From Lachnospiraceae bacterium (lineage in GTDB: Bacteria; Bacillota; Clostridia; Lachnospirales; Lachnospiraceae), in contig SVEM01000002.1 of the NCBI GenBank assembly GCA_015057375.1, positions 62,001 through 126,000 of the forward strand: a stretch of DNA of 64,000 bases, read 5' to 3'. The position numbers and the translations under genes were made by a program. Shown here one piece after another: positions 17,688 through 26,479 of the stretch. Below the pieces are notes generated by a model. It searched no databases. It saw only the letters and a list, made by a program, of their open reading frames with translations, and was not told the DNA's origin. The number at the start of each line of letters is the position of its first letter. Position 1 is the first letter of the stretch.

Positions 17688-19016
17688 ATGAGTATTCAGA
17701 TATCGGATCATTTTACATACGGACGATTGTTCAGGTTTACTATACCGACAATCATTATGATGATCTTCACTTCGATTTACGGAGTTATTGACGGATTATT
17801 TGTAACAAATGTAGTCGGAAGCGAGGCCTTTGCTTCCGTTAATCTTATTATGCCTTTTATTATGATTTTAGGTGCTTTCGGATTTATGATGGGCGCCGGC
17901 GGAAGTGCGCTTGTCTCAAAAACTCTCGGTGCCGGAAAGAAAGAAAAGGCAAATGAATATTTTTCAATGATTATTCTTTTTATAATCATTGTTGGTATTC
18001 TTTTATCTGTTTTTGGCGCCTTGTTGATGGAGCCTATTTCAATACTGTTTGGCGCAGAGGGAACTCTTTTAGACGGCTGCGTTTTATACGGCCGCATGTC
18101 CATGATAAGCCTTACTGCGTTTATGCTTCAAAATGCATTTCAGAGTTTTCTTGTAGTCGTTGGCCGGCCGCGAATGGGACTTCTGCTTTCCATAGTTGCC
18201 GGTGTAACAAATATCATAGGCGACTTCCTTCTTGTATATGTATTTGACCTCGGAATACTTGGAGCTGTTCTCGCAACCATTTCAAGCGAAATGCTCGGAG
18301 GTATTATTCCTCTTATCTTTTTTATAAGAAATCGCTCCACGGATCTTCGTTTCAGTCTGACAAAAATACGTATGCGCATCATTGGCAAAACTTGCTTTAA
18401 CGGAAGCTCGGAGATGCTGTCAAACATATCCATGTCTCTTGTAAACATGCTTTATAATATGCAGCTTATGCGCCTTGTCGGTCCGGATGGTGTTGTTACA
18501 TACGGCATCATCATGTATATATCGTTTATATTTGTGTCAACATTTATAGGTTATTCTATCGGAACTGCACCGATTATCGGTTATCACTACGGTGCGGAAA
18601 ATAAAGACGAGCTTAAGAATATTTTGAAAAAGAGTCTGAAGATAGTCGGTGTTGCCGGCGCAGTAATGTTTATTTCCTGCGAATTACTTTCGGGCGTATT
18701 ATCCGGAATATTTGTAAGTTATAGCGACAACCTTATGAGCATGACAAAACATGCCATACATATATTTGCAATATCATTTTTGTTTAACGGCTTTTCCATA
18801 TTTGCCTCGAATTTCTTCACGGCGCTTAATAACGGAATAATCTCAGCAGCCATTTCATTCATGAGAACCATGGTGTTCCAGGTTGTCATGATATTCCTTC
18901 TGCCGATATTTTTCGGACTTAACGGAATATGGTTGTCTATCGTAGCCGCTGAGATTCTGTCTGTAATTGTTTCATTTATTATGCTTGGCTTATTCAGAAA
19001 AAGATACGGATATTGA
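17688..19016 (+). CDS. MATE-family multidrug efflux transporter
   Basis: 442 residues from MSIQISDHFTYGRLFRFTIPTIIMMI (ATG 17688, GGGAG SD). About twelve membrane helices in two similar halves; FVTNVVGSEAFASVNLIMP and GAGGSALVSK are typical of the MepA-like bacterial branch, which exports cationic drugs by Na+ or H+ antiport. Substrate cannot be read. It is divergent from spoIIR, and its last 27 bases overlap the end of trxB on the other strand. Confidence 0.88.
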   Translation: MSIQISDHFTYGRLFRFTIPTIIMMIFTSIYGVIDGLFVTNVVGSEAFASVNLIMPFIMILGAFGFMMGAGGSALVSKTLGAGKKEKANEYFSMIILFIIIVGILLSVFGALLMEPISILFGAEGTLLDGCVLYGRMSMISLTAFMLQNAFQSFLVVVGRPRMGLLLSIVAGVTNIIGDFLLVYVFDLGILGAVLATISSEMLGGIIPLIFFIRNRSTDLRFSLTKIRMRIIGKTCFNGSSEMLSNISMSLVNMLYNMQLMRLVGPDGVVTYGIIMYISFIFVSTFIGYSIGTAPIIGYHYGAENKDELKNILKKSLKIVGVAGAVMFISCELLSGVLSGIFVSYSDNLMSMTKHAIHIFAISFLFNGFSIFASNFFTALNNGIISAAISFMRTMVFQVVMIFLLPIFFGLNGIWLSIVAAEILSVIVSFIMLGLFRKRYGY

Positions 19017-19910
19017 TTCTTCCGCAAAATGCACGGCTATAGCTCCGTCTGCGGCAGCTGTAATTATCTGCCTGAGTTCTTTTTCACGCACATCACCTAC
19101 CGCATAGACCCCCGCAATGTTAGTGCGCGTTGTTTCATCTGCAATTATATATCCAGTGTCAGTTAAATCAATCTGTCCTTTCACAAGCTCTGTCTGTGGT
19201 ATTCTTCCTATGCTTACAAATACTCCGTCGCACGTAATCTCACTTATTTCTTCAGTCTGAATATTTTTTACTTTGATTCCTGTTATTCTGTCTTCATACA
19301 GGAGTTCAGAAACGGTACTGTTCCATACAAACTCTACATTCGGCATAGCCTCAAGCTGCTCCCTGTAACTTTTTGCAGCACGCAGGCTGTCTCTTCGATG
19401 CACGATAATTACTTTTTCGGCAACCCTTGCAAGAAGTATTGCATCACATACCGCCGTATCACCACCGCCAACTACAACAACTGTTTTCCCTCTAAAAAAC
19501 ATTCCGTCACAGGCTGCGCAATATGATATGCCTTTTCCGGTCATTTCTTTTTCACCGTCAATACCAAGCTTTCTAGGCTCTGCTCCTGCAGCATATATCA
19601 CGCATTTCCCAAGATATTCCCCTGATGAAGTCTCTACAACCTTCGGATTGTCATTTAGCCTTAAATTCTGAACATTCACATATTCAATCTTAACACCCTG
19701 ATTCAAGGCACCCTGTCTCATCTTTTCAGCAAGACTGAAGCCGTCGATACCGTCTTCTCCGGGATAATTGTCAATCTGATGAGCCTGCGTCATCTGCCCT
19801 CCGACATATGCCTTTTCAAGCAAAATAGCATTTAATCCGGCTCTTGCCGCATATATAGCGGCTGACATGCCTCCCGGTCCTCCGCCTACAATAACAATAT
19901 CATAAATCAT
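18990..19910 (-). CDS. trxB: Thioredoxin reductase
   Basis: 306 residues. FAD-binding GGGPGGMSAAIYAAR at the N-terminus, redox pair CAAC (Cys131, Cys134) in GISYCAACDGMFF, NADPH-binding VVVGGGDTA, and C-terminal FAD motif GVYAVGDVR. It reduces thioredoxin in the cytosol. Start ATG 19910. The C-terminal ESISVSFSE comes from sequence overlapping the MATE gene, and the tail is a few residues longer than usual. Confidence 0.95.
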   Translation of the reverse strand: MIYDIVIVGGGPGGMSAAIYAARAGLNAILLEKAYVGGQMTQAHQIDNYPGEDGIDGFSLAEKMRQGALNQGVKIEYVNVQNLRLNDNPKVVETSSGEYLGKCVIYAAGAEPRKLGIDGEKEMTGKGISYCAACDGMFFRGKTVVVVGGGDTAVCDAILLARVAEKVIIVHRRDSLRAAKSYREQLEAMPNVEFVWNSTVSELLYEDRITGIKVKNIQTEEISEITCDGVFVSIGRIPQTELVKGQIDLTDTGYIIADETTRTNIAGVYAVGDVREKELRQIITAAADGAIAVHFAEESISVSFSE

Positions 19911-19973
19911 TTTTCTGCCTCCATCTCCTTCTAAAACATAAAGCGACCATTATATATGGTCGCCTTTGTTTTC

Positions 19974-20228
19974 TTAGATTATTCCTGCTAATTTAGCCAT
20001 CTCTTTAATAGACTTTTTCGAAACCCACTTTCCTTCATATTCCACCAGATCTTCTGTATCACCTGTAAATGTATCTTTGCGGACATATTTCTTTATGATA
20101 ATCATATCATCCTCTCTTCTTATATCCACATCTTCCTCTTCTCCTATATCAAGCTGTTTTCTCCACTCTTTAGGAATAACAACTCTTCCAAGTTTATCAA
20201 CTTTACGTACCAATCCTGTTTCTTTCAT
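19974..20228 (-). CDS. AbrB/SpoVT-type transition-state DNA-binding regulator
   Basis: 84 residues from the second ATG (20228), which sits 9 bases after AAAGGCGG; the first ATG directly abuts the SD. The N-terminal swapped-hairpin AbrB domain reads TGLVRKVDKLGRVVIPKEWR, and the C-terminal part YEGKWVSKKSIKEMAKLAGI is a short helical tail. AbrB proteins bind AT-rich DNA as dimers or tetramers and govern stationary-phase and sporulation genes. A related abrB lies near rsmI in B. subtilis, which fits this neighbourhood. Confidence 0.88.
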   Translation of the reverse strand: MKETGLVRKVDKLGRVVIPKEWRKQLDIGEEEDVDIRREDDMIIIKKYVRKDTFTGDTEDLVEYEGKWVSKKSIKEMAKLAGII

Positions 20229-20395
20229 ATTATTCATCCGCCTTTCGTGTTTATAAAGTTTTTATCAAAATAATATAATTATTGTTTTTTTATAACTAAA
20301 ATTTACCATTTTTGTAAATTTTTGTCAACATCTCTTTTTGTAAAAAGGTAATATTTCCCATATATTTTTATAGAATATAGCAAAAAAGGATTTTT

Positions 20396-20974
20396 ATGCT
20401 TAACAAATTATGGGGTTTAATGATTGTTGCCGGTATATGTGTATCTGCATTTAACGGAAGCATCGATAAAATCGGCACCGCTGCCATTGATTCTTCTAAG
20501 GATGCCGTATCTCTGTGCATAACAATGCTTGGCGTTATGTCTCTTTGGACCGGTCTGATGAATATCGCCAAACAGGCCGGTATAATTAACGCACTTACCC
20601 GTTTTATGACACCTTTTCTTTCATACTTATTCCCGGGCATTCCTAAAGGTCATATCGCAAATGAGTATATCGCGACAAATATAATCAGCAATATGCTTGG
20701 CCTTTCATGGGCCGCCACTCCCGCAGGACTAAAAGCCATGGAATACATGAAGGAACTTAACGGAAAAAGTAACATTGCCAGCACAGATATGTGTACATTT
20801 CTTATTGTAAACATATCCTCATTACAGCTTATACCGGTAAACATCATCGCGTTCCGAAGCAGCTATGGCTCCGCTTCACCAACGGATATAATCGGCATGG
20901 GACTTTTTGCTACTACAATCTCCACACTTGTCGGCATATTATTCTCTGTCATCGCCAGAAAGAGGTCTTCATGA
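20396..20974 (+). CDS. spmA: Spore maturation protein A
   Basis: 192 residues, mostly membrane helices, nucleoside-recognition (Gate) family. LWGLMIVAGICVSAFNG at the start and WTGLMNIAKQAGI are typical. SpmA with SpmB is needed for spore core dehydration in B. subtilis. AAAGGA SD. The stop overlaps the spmB start (ATGA). It is divergent from the AbrB gene across 167 bases. Confidence 0.92.
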   Translation: MLNKLWGLMIVAGICVSAFNGSIDKIGTAAIDSSKDAVSLCITMLGVMSLWTGLMNIAKQAGIINALTRFMTPFLSYLFPGIPKGHIANEYIATNIISNMLGLSWAATPAGLKAMEYMKELNGKSNIASTDMCTFLIVNISSLQLIPVNIIAFRSSYGSASPTDIIGMGLFATTISTLVGILFSVIARKRSS

Positions 20975-21495
20975 ATATTATATACTATCTGTCAGACGGT
21001 ATAATACCCTTTACCTTTATCATCATTGTAGGCTATGCCTTATTAAATAAGGTTGACGTATTTGACGCATTCATAGACGGGGCATTGTCCGGATTTCAAA
21101 CCGTTATAAAAATTCTTCCAACGCTTATCGGACTTATGGCCGCCGTGGGGATACTGCGAACCTCAGGCTGTCTTGATTATATTTCCTCATTTATAAGTCC
21201 CGTAACCGATTTGTTCGAATTTCCTTCCGAACTGGTTCCGCTTGTCATCATAAAAATGTTCTCATCTTCGGCTGCTTCCAGCTTACTCGTTGACATATAC
21301 AAACAATCCGGTCCGGACAGTTCCGTAGGAATTCTTGCATCTGTTCTTATGAGCTGTTCAGAAACCATCTTTTATACAATGAGTGTATATTTTATGACGG
21401 CCGGCGTTACAAAAACCAGATACACCCTTGCCGGATCTGTTGCCTGTATGATTGCCGGTATAATTGCGTCTGTCTTCATAGTAGGAATATCCTGA
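20971..21495 (+). CDS. spmB: Spore maturation protein B
   Basis: 174 residues from the ATG overlapping the spmA stop (AGAGGT SD); the long ORF-track N-terminus is a shadow of spmA. Membrane protein of the nucleoside-recognition family with ALSGFQTVIKILPTLIGLMAA and VIIKMFSSSAASSLL, matching SpmB. It acts with SpmA in the mother-cell or spore membrane. It converges on ispE with only 5 bases between stops and no clear terminator. Confidence 0.92.
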   Translation: MNIIYYLSDGIIPFTFIIIVGYALLNKVDVFDAFIDGALSGFQTVIKILPTLIGLMAAVGILRTSGCLDYISSFISPVTDLFEFPSELVPLVIIKMFSSSAASSLLVDIYKQSGPDSSVGILASVLMSCSETIFYTMSVYFMTAGVTKTRYTLAGSVACMIAGIIASVFIVGIS

Positions 21496-21500
21496 TCCGT

Positions 21501-22364
21501 TTACGGATTATAGGTATGGGAAACGGTTGTGAAAATGCCTTCGCACATATCTTCACATGCTTTTTTTGCCGCAGCGGCTGTTTCTTCATCCTCAAACAAA
21601 CCAAATACGGTAGGCCCGCTTCCGCTCATCAGGGAAATAAATGCTCCGTTATCCTTCATGCACTGCTTTATTTCTTCAATAACAGGGTATGCAGGAATGG
21701 TGACAGTCTCAAGTATATTTCCGATATGTCCCGCCATTGCATCATAATCCCTGTCATGCATTGCAGCCATAACCGCATCTATATCAGGATGCTGTACATC
21801 CCCGGTAAGCTTAAGATTCCCATATACAAATCCTGTAGACACCTCTATAGGCGGCTTTGCAATAAGAACCGTAACACCATCAAAGTCCGGAAGCTTCGTA
21901 AGTACTTCGCCGATTCCTTCCGACAGTGCCGTTCCCTGCATAATGCAGTACGGAATGTCTGCTCCAAGTTCTACAGCCATTTCCATAAGCTCTTTCTTAG
22001 AAATATTAAGCTCAAATATATCATTTATTGCCAAAAACATAGCCGCTGCATCGGTACTTCCTCCGGCCATTCCGGCTGCAACCGGAATATTTTTGATAAG
22101 CTTAACTCTAAGAAACTTTTCTATGCAATAATTTTTTTGCATAAGCCTGATGACCTTCATAACAAGGTTGTTATCATCAGAAGGAAGCGAAGAATCACTG
22201 CAGATAAGCTCGTTATCATCGCCATCTGTAACTTCCACCTCAAGAATGTCAAACAAATCAATGGTTTGCATGATCATCTTAAGTTCATGATATCCTGAAG
22301 GCAATCGTCTTATAACATCAAGACCAATATTAATCTTGGCAGGTGCTTTTATTGTGTAGCTCAT
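21501..22364 (-). CDS. ispE: 4-diphosphocytidyl-2-C-methyl-D-erythritol kinase
   Basis: 287 residues, GHMP kinase. KAPAKINIGLDV at the start, the ATP loop PVAAGMAGGSTDAAA at about 95-110, and LMSGSGPTVFGLF near the C-terminus. It phosphorylates CDP-ME in the MEP isoprenoid pathway, supplying undecaprenyl carrier and quinones. Its ATG overlaps the rsmI stop (ATGA), so it is the last gene of the 27.8-21.5 kb minus-strand cluster. Confidence 0.96.
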   Translation of the reverse strand: MSYTIKAPAKINIGLDVIRRLPSGYHELKMIMQTIDLFDILEVEVTDGDDNELICSDSSLPSDDNNLVMKVIRLMQKNYCIEKFLRVKLIKNIPVAAGMAGGSTDAAAMFLAINDIFELNISKKELMEMAVELGADIPYCIMQGTALSEGIGEVLTKLPDFDGVTVLIAKPPIEVSTGFVYGNLKLTGDVQHPDIDAVMAAMHDRDYDAMAGHIGNILETVTIPAYPVIEEIKQCMKDNGAFISLMSGSGPTVFGLFEDEETAAAAKKACEDMCEGIFTTVSHTYNP

Positions 22365-23212
22365 CCTTTTCTCCCTTCAAGCAGCGCATTATATATATCG
22401 CGTTTCGATACTCCCCTGTCTTTTGCAACAAGCTTCATTGCTTCTTTTTTGTCTATACCCTGCGAGGTGTACATACCCATATGCTCATCAAGCGGCATAT
22501 CAAGAAACTGCTGCTTTTTACTCTCGGCAAGTGCCATCATGTCTGCTCCCTCTATAACAAGCACATATTCTCCCTTAGGCTCAGTCTCCTCATATAGCCT
22601 GATTGCTTCGCATATCATTGTGTATATACATTCCTCATGCTTCTTTGTGAGCTCCCTGCACAATGTAAGTACACGGTCACCAAGCGTCCCATACAATTCT
22701 TCAAGTGTCGCTTTAAGATGATGAGGCGCCTCATAAATGATGATTGTACGTGTCTCATTTGCAAGTCCTTCCAGTACATTTCTTCTTTCTTTTTTGTCAT
22801 ATGGAAGAAATGCCTCAAATGCAAATCTTCTTGTCGCAAGCCCCGACATTGTGAGTGCCGTAATGCATGCACATGCTCCCGGAAGAGATGTCACTTCAAT
22901 CCCGGCTTTCACGGCCTGTCTTACAAGCTCCTCTCCCGGATCCGATATTGCAGGTGTACCTGCATCCGTCACAAGCGCAATATCTGCCCCTGAAAGCATC
23001 TTGTCGACAAGCACCGCGGCTTTTTCTATCTTATTATGTTCATGATAACTTGTGAGAGGCGTATGTATGTCAAAATGATTCATCAGCTTCATACTATGTC
23101 TTGTATCCTCACAAGCAATAACATCAACTTCATTAAGAACCCTTACAACCCGGTATGTTATGTCTTCAAGATTACCTATCGGTGTTGCGCATATATATAA
23201 TTTACCGGGCAT
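22361..23212 (-). CDS. rsmI: 16S rRNA (cytidine(1402)-2'-O)-methyltransferase
   Basis: 283 residues, tetrapyrrole-methylase fold. GKLYICATPIGNLEDITYR, the SAM-site VACEDTRHS, VTDAGTPAISDPGEELV and ALTMSGLATRRFAFEAFLP are family hallmarks. It methylates C1402 in the decoding centre. SD GGAG. It lies 25 bases downstream of trmN6, as in the B. subtilis yabB-yabC order. Confidence 0.96.
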   Translation of the reverse strand: MPGKLYICATPIGNLEDITYRVVRVLNEVDVIACEDTRHSMKLMNHFDIHTPLTSYHEHNKIEKAAVLVDKMLSGADIALVTDAGTPAISDPGEELVRQAVKAGIEVTSLPGACACITALTMSGLATRRFAFEAFLPYDKKERRNVLEGLANETRTIIIYEAPHHLKATLEELYGTLGDRVLTLCRELTKKHEECIYTMICEAIRLYEETEPKGEYVLVIEGADMMALAESKKQQFLDMPLDEHMGMYTSQGIDKKEAMKLVAKDRGVSKRDIYNALLEGRKG

Positions 23213-23237
23213 AATTTTAGCTCCTTTTTTGTTTTAC

Positions 23238-23981
23238 TTAATACCCATATACCGTACGGATTTCTTCGCTGTATTGTCCGTCTTCTCCGTATATGATAAC
23301 GGGGTTTTCAATATTGATACGTCTTTTTCCGCCTTTGACAGCTTCAATAAGAACCATTGACGGTTCCTTGTCAACATACGGATGCACAAACTTCATCCTC
23401 TTAGGCTCAAGAGAATATTTTGTAAACTCCGTAATGATATCCACCAGTCTGAATGGCCTGTGAACCATATAAAATCTGCCACCCGGTTTAAGCACCCTGC
23501 TGCCTTCGCGTATAACATCATCGAGTGTACACATAATCTCATGTCTTGCAATAGCCTTTGCCATGTCAGGATTCACAAGTCCGTGACTGCCTGTCATATA
23601 CGGAGGATTAGAGACCACCACATGAAATGACGCGGCTCCAAACAACTTCGAAGCCTCCTTTATGTCTCCCTCTATTATGTCAATCTTTTCCTGCTGACCG
23701 TTAAGTTTCACACTTCGCTGTGCCATAGACACATTTCTTTCCTGAAGCTCAAGTCCCGTAAAATGTTCTCCACAGGTCTTTGCTTCTAAGAGGATGGGAA
23801 TGATGCCATTTCCGGTTCCCAGATCTAGAACATGCTCGCCACGCCTTACATTTACAAACCCCGTAAGCAAAACAGCGTCCATTCCAAAGCAGAACATATC
23901 CGGATTCTGAATAATATGGCAGTTATTTCTCTGCAAATCATCCAGTCTCTCTCCGGGCAGCAGTGTAACTTCACTACTCAT
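23238..23981 (-). CDS. trmN6: tRNA1(Val) (adenine(37)-N6)-methyltransferase
   Basis: 247 residues from MSSEVTLLPGERLDDLQRNN (ATG 23981); the ORF-track start extends back into ricT. SAM-binding VLDLGTGNGIIPILL and the N6-adenine motif VVSNPPYMTGS are clear. QNPDMFCFGMDAVLL is typical of the TrmN6/YabB branch. It overlaps the ricT stop by 8 bases. B. subtilis yabB occupies the equivalent place between ricT/yabA and rsmI. Confidence 0.88.
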   Translation of the reverse strand: MSSEVTLLPGERLDDLQRNNCHIIQNPDMFCFGMDAVLLTGFVNVRRGEHVLDLGTGNGIIPILLEAKTCGEHFTGLELQERNVSMAQRSVKLNGQQEKIDIIEGDIKEASKLFGAASFHVVVSNPPYMTGSHGLVNPDMAKAIARHEIMCTLDDVIREGSRVLKPGGRFYMVHRPFRLVDIITEFTKYSLEPKRMKFVHPYVDKEPSMVLIEAVKGGKRRINIENPVIIYGEDGQYSEEIRTVYGY

Positions 23982-24879
23982 TAAGCTTTGACTTTCCTTC
24001 CTTTTTCTCAAGCATTTCAAGCTGCTTAAGTTCTTCATCTATATCCTCGTTATCGCGTCTCTTTCTTGCACGGAATCTAAGCTCGCTTATATGATACTCG
24101 CGCACTTCCTTCTCATCACTTTCAAGTTCAACGATAACCTTAACTTTCTGCTTAAGAACACTTACGCTCTGAACCTCACCTTTAAGCTTGTCAGGTGTCT
24201 TAACGATATCTCCTATATTTGGAAGATTCTTATTAAGCTCCTCATATGCCTCCTCTTCATTTTTAAGACAGCACATAAGTCTTCCGCAGATTCCTGATAT
24301 CTTAGTCGGATTAAGTGAAAGGCCCTGCTCTTTTGCCATCTTAATCGAAACAGGCGCAAATTCTGATAAGAAACTGTGACAGCATAAAACTCGTCCGCAT
24401 ATTCCGATTCCGCCGAGTATCTTTGTCTCGTCCCTTACACCAATCTGTCTGAGTTCAATTCTTGTACGGAAAACAGATGCCAGTGACTTAACAAGCTCTC
24501 TGAAATCCACTCTTCCGTCTGAAGTAAAGTAAAATAATACTTTATTATTGTCAAATGTATATTCTACATCAATCAGCTTCATGTCAAGCTCGAACTGCTT
24601 GATCTTCTCAAGGCATATCTGAAATGCTTCCTTTTCTTTTTCCCTGTTTCCCACAGAAACAGCATCATCTTCCTTTGTTGCTATTCTTATGACAGGTTTA
24701 AGCGGCTGGATAACCTTTTCGTCTTCTATATCACAAACTCCGCAGACAACATTTCCGTACTCTACTCCACGGGCAGTCTCTACGATAACATTGTCACCCT
24801 TTTTAATATCCAATTCACCCGGATCAAAATAATATACCTTACCGGCGCGTCTGAAACGCACACCTATAATTCTTGTCAT
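23974..24879 (-). CDS. ricT: PSP1-domain protein, RicT (YaaT)
   Basis: 301 residues. The N-terminal PSP1 domain ends in the Cys-rich GICGRVLCCHSF and GICGRLMCC, which with other cysteines carry [4Fe-4S] clusters in the RicAFT complex. In B. subtilis that complex assists RNase Y in mRNA maturation and influences sporulation. A basic, Glu/Lys-rich C-terminus follows. It lies directly after holB, with one base between. Confidence 0.92.
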   Translation of the reverse strand: MTRIIGVRFRRAGKVYYFDPGELDIKKGDNVIVETARGVEYGNVVCGVCDIEDEKVIQPLKPVIRIATKEDDAVSVGNREKEKEAFQICLEKIKQFELDMKLIDVEYTFDNNKVLFYFTSDGRVDFRELVKSLASVFRTRIELRQIGVRDETKILGGIGICGRVLCCHSFLSEFAPVSIKMAKEQGLSLNPTKISGICGRLMCCLKNEEEAYEELNKNLPNIGDIVKTPDKLKGEVQSVSVLKQKVKVIVELESDEKEVREYHISELRFRARKRRDNEDIDEELKQLEMLEKKEGKSKLNE

Positions 24880-24880
24880 C

Positions 24881-25882
24881 TTACCATATCTCCTTTAATG
24901 TCAAAAGCAAAAGCTCTATCGTAACGTCAAAGTTGACATTTGCATTAATTCTTACCTTTGCCTTAGTTGTTGCACTGATACATGCTTCAATATTCTCATA
25001 ACTTCTTACTTTAGCTTCTGCGACAATATTTTTCACTTCGTCCCTGAATATGAGCATATTTGTATCTTTTACTGCTTTATATAAAAGCACATCTCTGTAC
25101 CATAATATTATAATATCAAAATAATCATTTATATCATAATGCTCGTCTTTTATGTGCTTTATGGTCTCTAAAAGTTCATCTGTTTTTTTGCCTTCAATGC
25201 TTCTTAAAATCCTGATAACATCATTTGTAAGGGCAATGAAGTCTCCGTCAGTTGCATATCTTACGGCCTTTCCTATATTTCCCTGCGAAAGAACTGCACA
25301 TCTGTGTGCCACATAATCCGGAAGCTGAAATTCCTTAATAAGATATTCACTGATAACCTGCTCACTTACCGGCTTCATGTTAAGAAGCAAACATCTTGAC
25401 AATATTGTAGGAAGAAGCTTCTCTTCACTTTCCGCAAGAAGAATCATTACAACATACTCCGGCGGTTCTTCAATAGTTTTCAGAAGTGCATTCATCGCCT
25501 GCTCCGTCATCTTATCTGCTTCCGGAATTATATATATCTTATAAGGATACTCATAAGGTTTTATTGAAACAGTATTATTCACCTGATTACGTATCTCGTC
25601 AACGCCGATGCTTTTCTTTTCATGGGTTACGGTTATTACATCCGGCTGATTGCTGCCTGCCATCTGAATGCATGACTTACATGTTCCACATGGTTCTCCC
25701 GTATGTTCGCTGCCCTCATAGCCTCGGCACTGAATTGCCTGCGCAAAAAACTTTGCAAGCTCCATACGCCCGGTACCCTTTTCGCCACATATAATATATG
25801 CATGTCCTATCTTGCCGCTTTTAACGGAAAGACTTATGAAATCTTTTATCTGTTCCTGTCCGAAAATAATACCTCTATTCAT
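24881..25882 (-). CDS. holB: DNA polymerase III delta' subunit
   Basis: 333 residues, clamp-loader AAA+ fold. GEKGTGRMELAK replaces a standard Walker A lysine with Arg, as expected for the non-hydrolysing delta' subunit. The zinc site CRGYEG...CGTCKSC and NALLKTIEEPPEYVVMIL (sensor region) are clear. It helps load the beta clamp. AGGGAGGG SD. Gene order YaaO-like, guanylate-kinase-like, holB, ricT is as in Bacillus, except that a kinase of another type replaces tmk. Confidence 0.94.
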   Translation of the reverse strand: MNRGIIFGQEQIKDFISLSVKSGKIGHAYIICGEKGTGRMELAKFFAQAIQCRGYEGSEHTGEPCGTCKSCIQMAGSNQPDVITVTHEKKSIGVDEIRNQVNNTVSIKPYEYPYKIYIIPEADKMTEQAMNALLKTIEEPPEYVVMILLAESEEKLLPTILSRCLLLNMKPVSEQVISEYLIKEFQLPDYVAHRCAVLSQGNIGKAVRYATDGDFIALTNDVIRILRSIEGKKTDELLETIKHIKDEHYDINDYFDIIILWYRDVLLYKAVKDTNMLIFRDEVKNIVAEAKVRSYENIEACISATTKAKVRINANVNFDVTIELLLLTLKEIW

Positions 25883-25903
25883 AACAACCCCTCCCTCTGA
25901 TGA

Positions 25904-26479
25904 TTATAGCATATCGTTTTTTATGTTGGCAACACACTCATCTATATCATAGTTCATGTACATTTTAGTAATATCAAGAGCCTTAAGCCTGTCTTTTGAA
26001 AAATCGTGTTCATCCGCTATATATCTTCTGCAGACTTCCTCGAAGCTCGGATTTTTCTGCTTAGCCTCTCTGTTGATTGCACGAGTAAGTCTTACATGAT
26101 CATCGACACATATATATACGGGGCAAACATACTGCGCACCATAGTAATCGCGCAATTTTTCATATACATCAAGTGTTCCTATCAGCACATACTTCGTTTC
26201 CGGACTGCGCACATCATCATTTTCATCAACCGTATAATATGTCCAGATGCCGTGGACCGTATTGTACTGTCTGTATTCTGCAACACGACCCTCAGCTTTT
26301 AATCTTTCAAACGTATCATTATCCGTAAAATGATACGCTTCGCCTTCCTTCTCTCCGCTTCTTATCGGTCTTGTAGTATAAGGAATTATCTTTTTCAGTC
26401 CAAGCTCCGTATCCTTAAACAATTTGGCATATACAGAATCTTTTCCGGTTGCACTTTTCCCCATAATTATATATATCAT
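25904..26479 (-). CDS. Guanylate-kinase-like P-loop protein
   Basis: 191 residues. P-loop GKSATGKDSVY, IPYTTRPIRSGEKEGEAYHF (the GMP-binding TTRxxRxGE signature) and a LID-like region with RLTRAINREAKQK. It probably phosphorylates GMP or a related nucleotide. Its sequence is more divergent than housekeeping Gmk, so the substrate is not certain. It overlaps the YaaO-like stop by 4 bases and sits where B. subtilis has tmk. Another gmk is expected elsewhere in the genome. Confidence 0.8.
   Translation of the reverse strand: MIYIIMGKSATGKDSVYAKLFKDTELGLKKIIPYTTRPIRSGEKEGEAYHFTDNDTFERLKAEGRVAEYRQYNTVHGIWTYYTVDENDDVRSPETKYVLIGTLDVYEKLRDYYGAQYVCPVYICVDDHVRLTRAINREAKQKNPSFEEVCRRYIADEHDFSKDRLKALDITKMYMNYDIDECVANIKNDML

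Noticed and set aside
20791-20970. Longer N-terminus for spmB as in the ORF track
   Set aside because: It lies inside spmA in another frame; the ATG overlapping the spmA stop has an SD and gives a normal-length protein.
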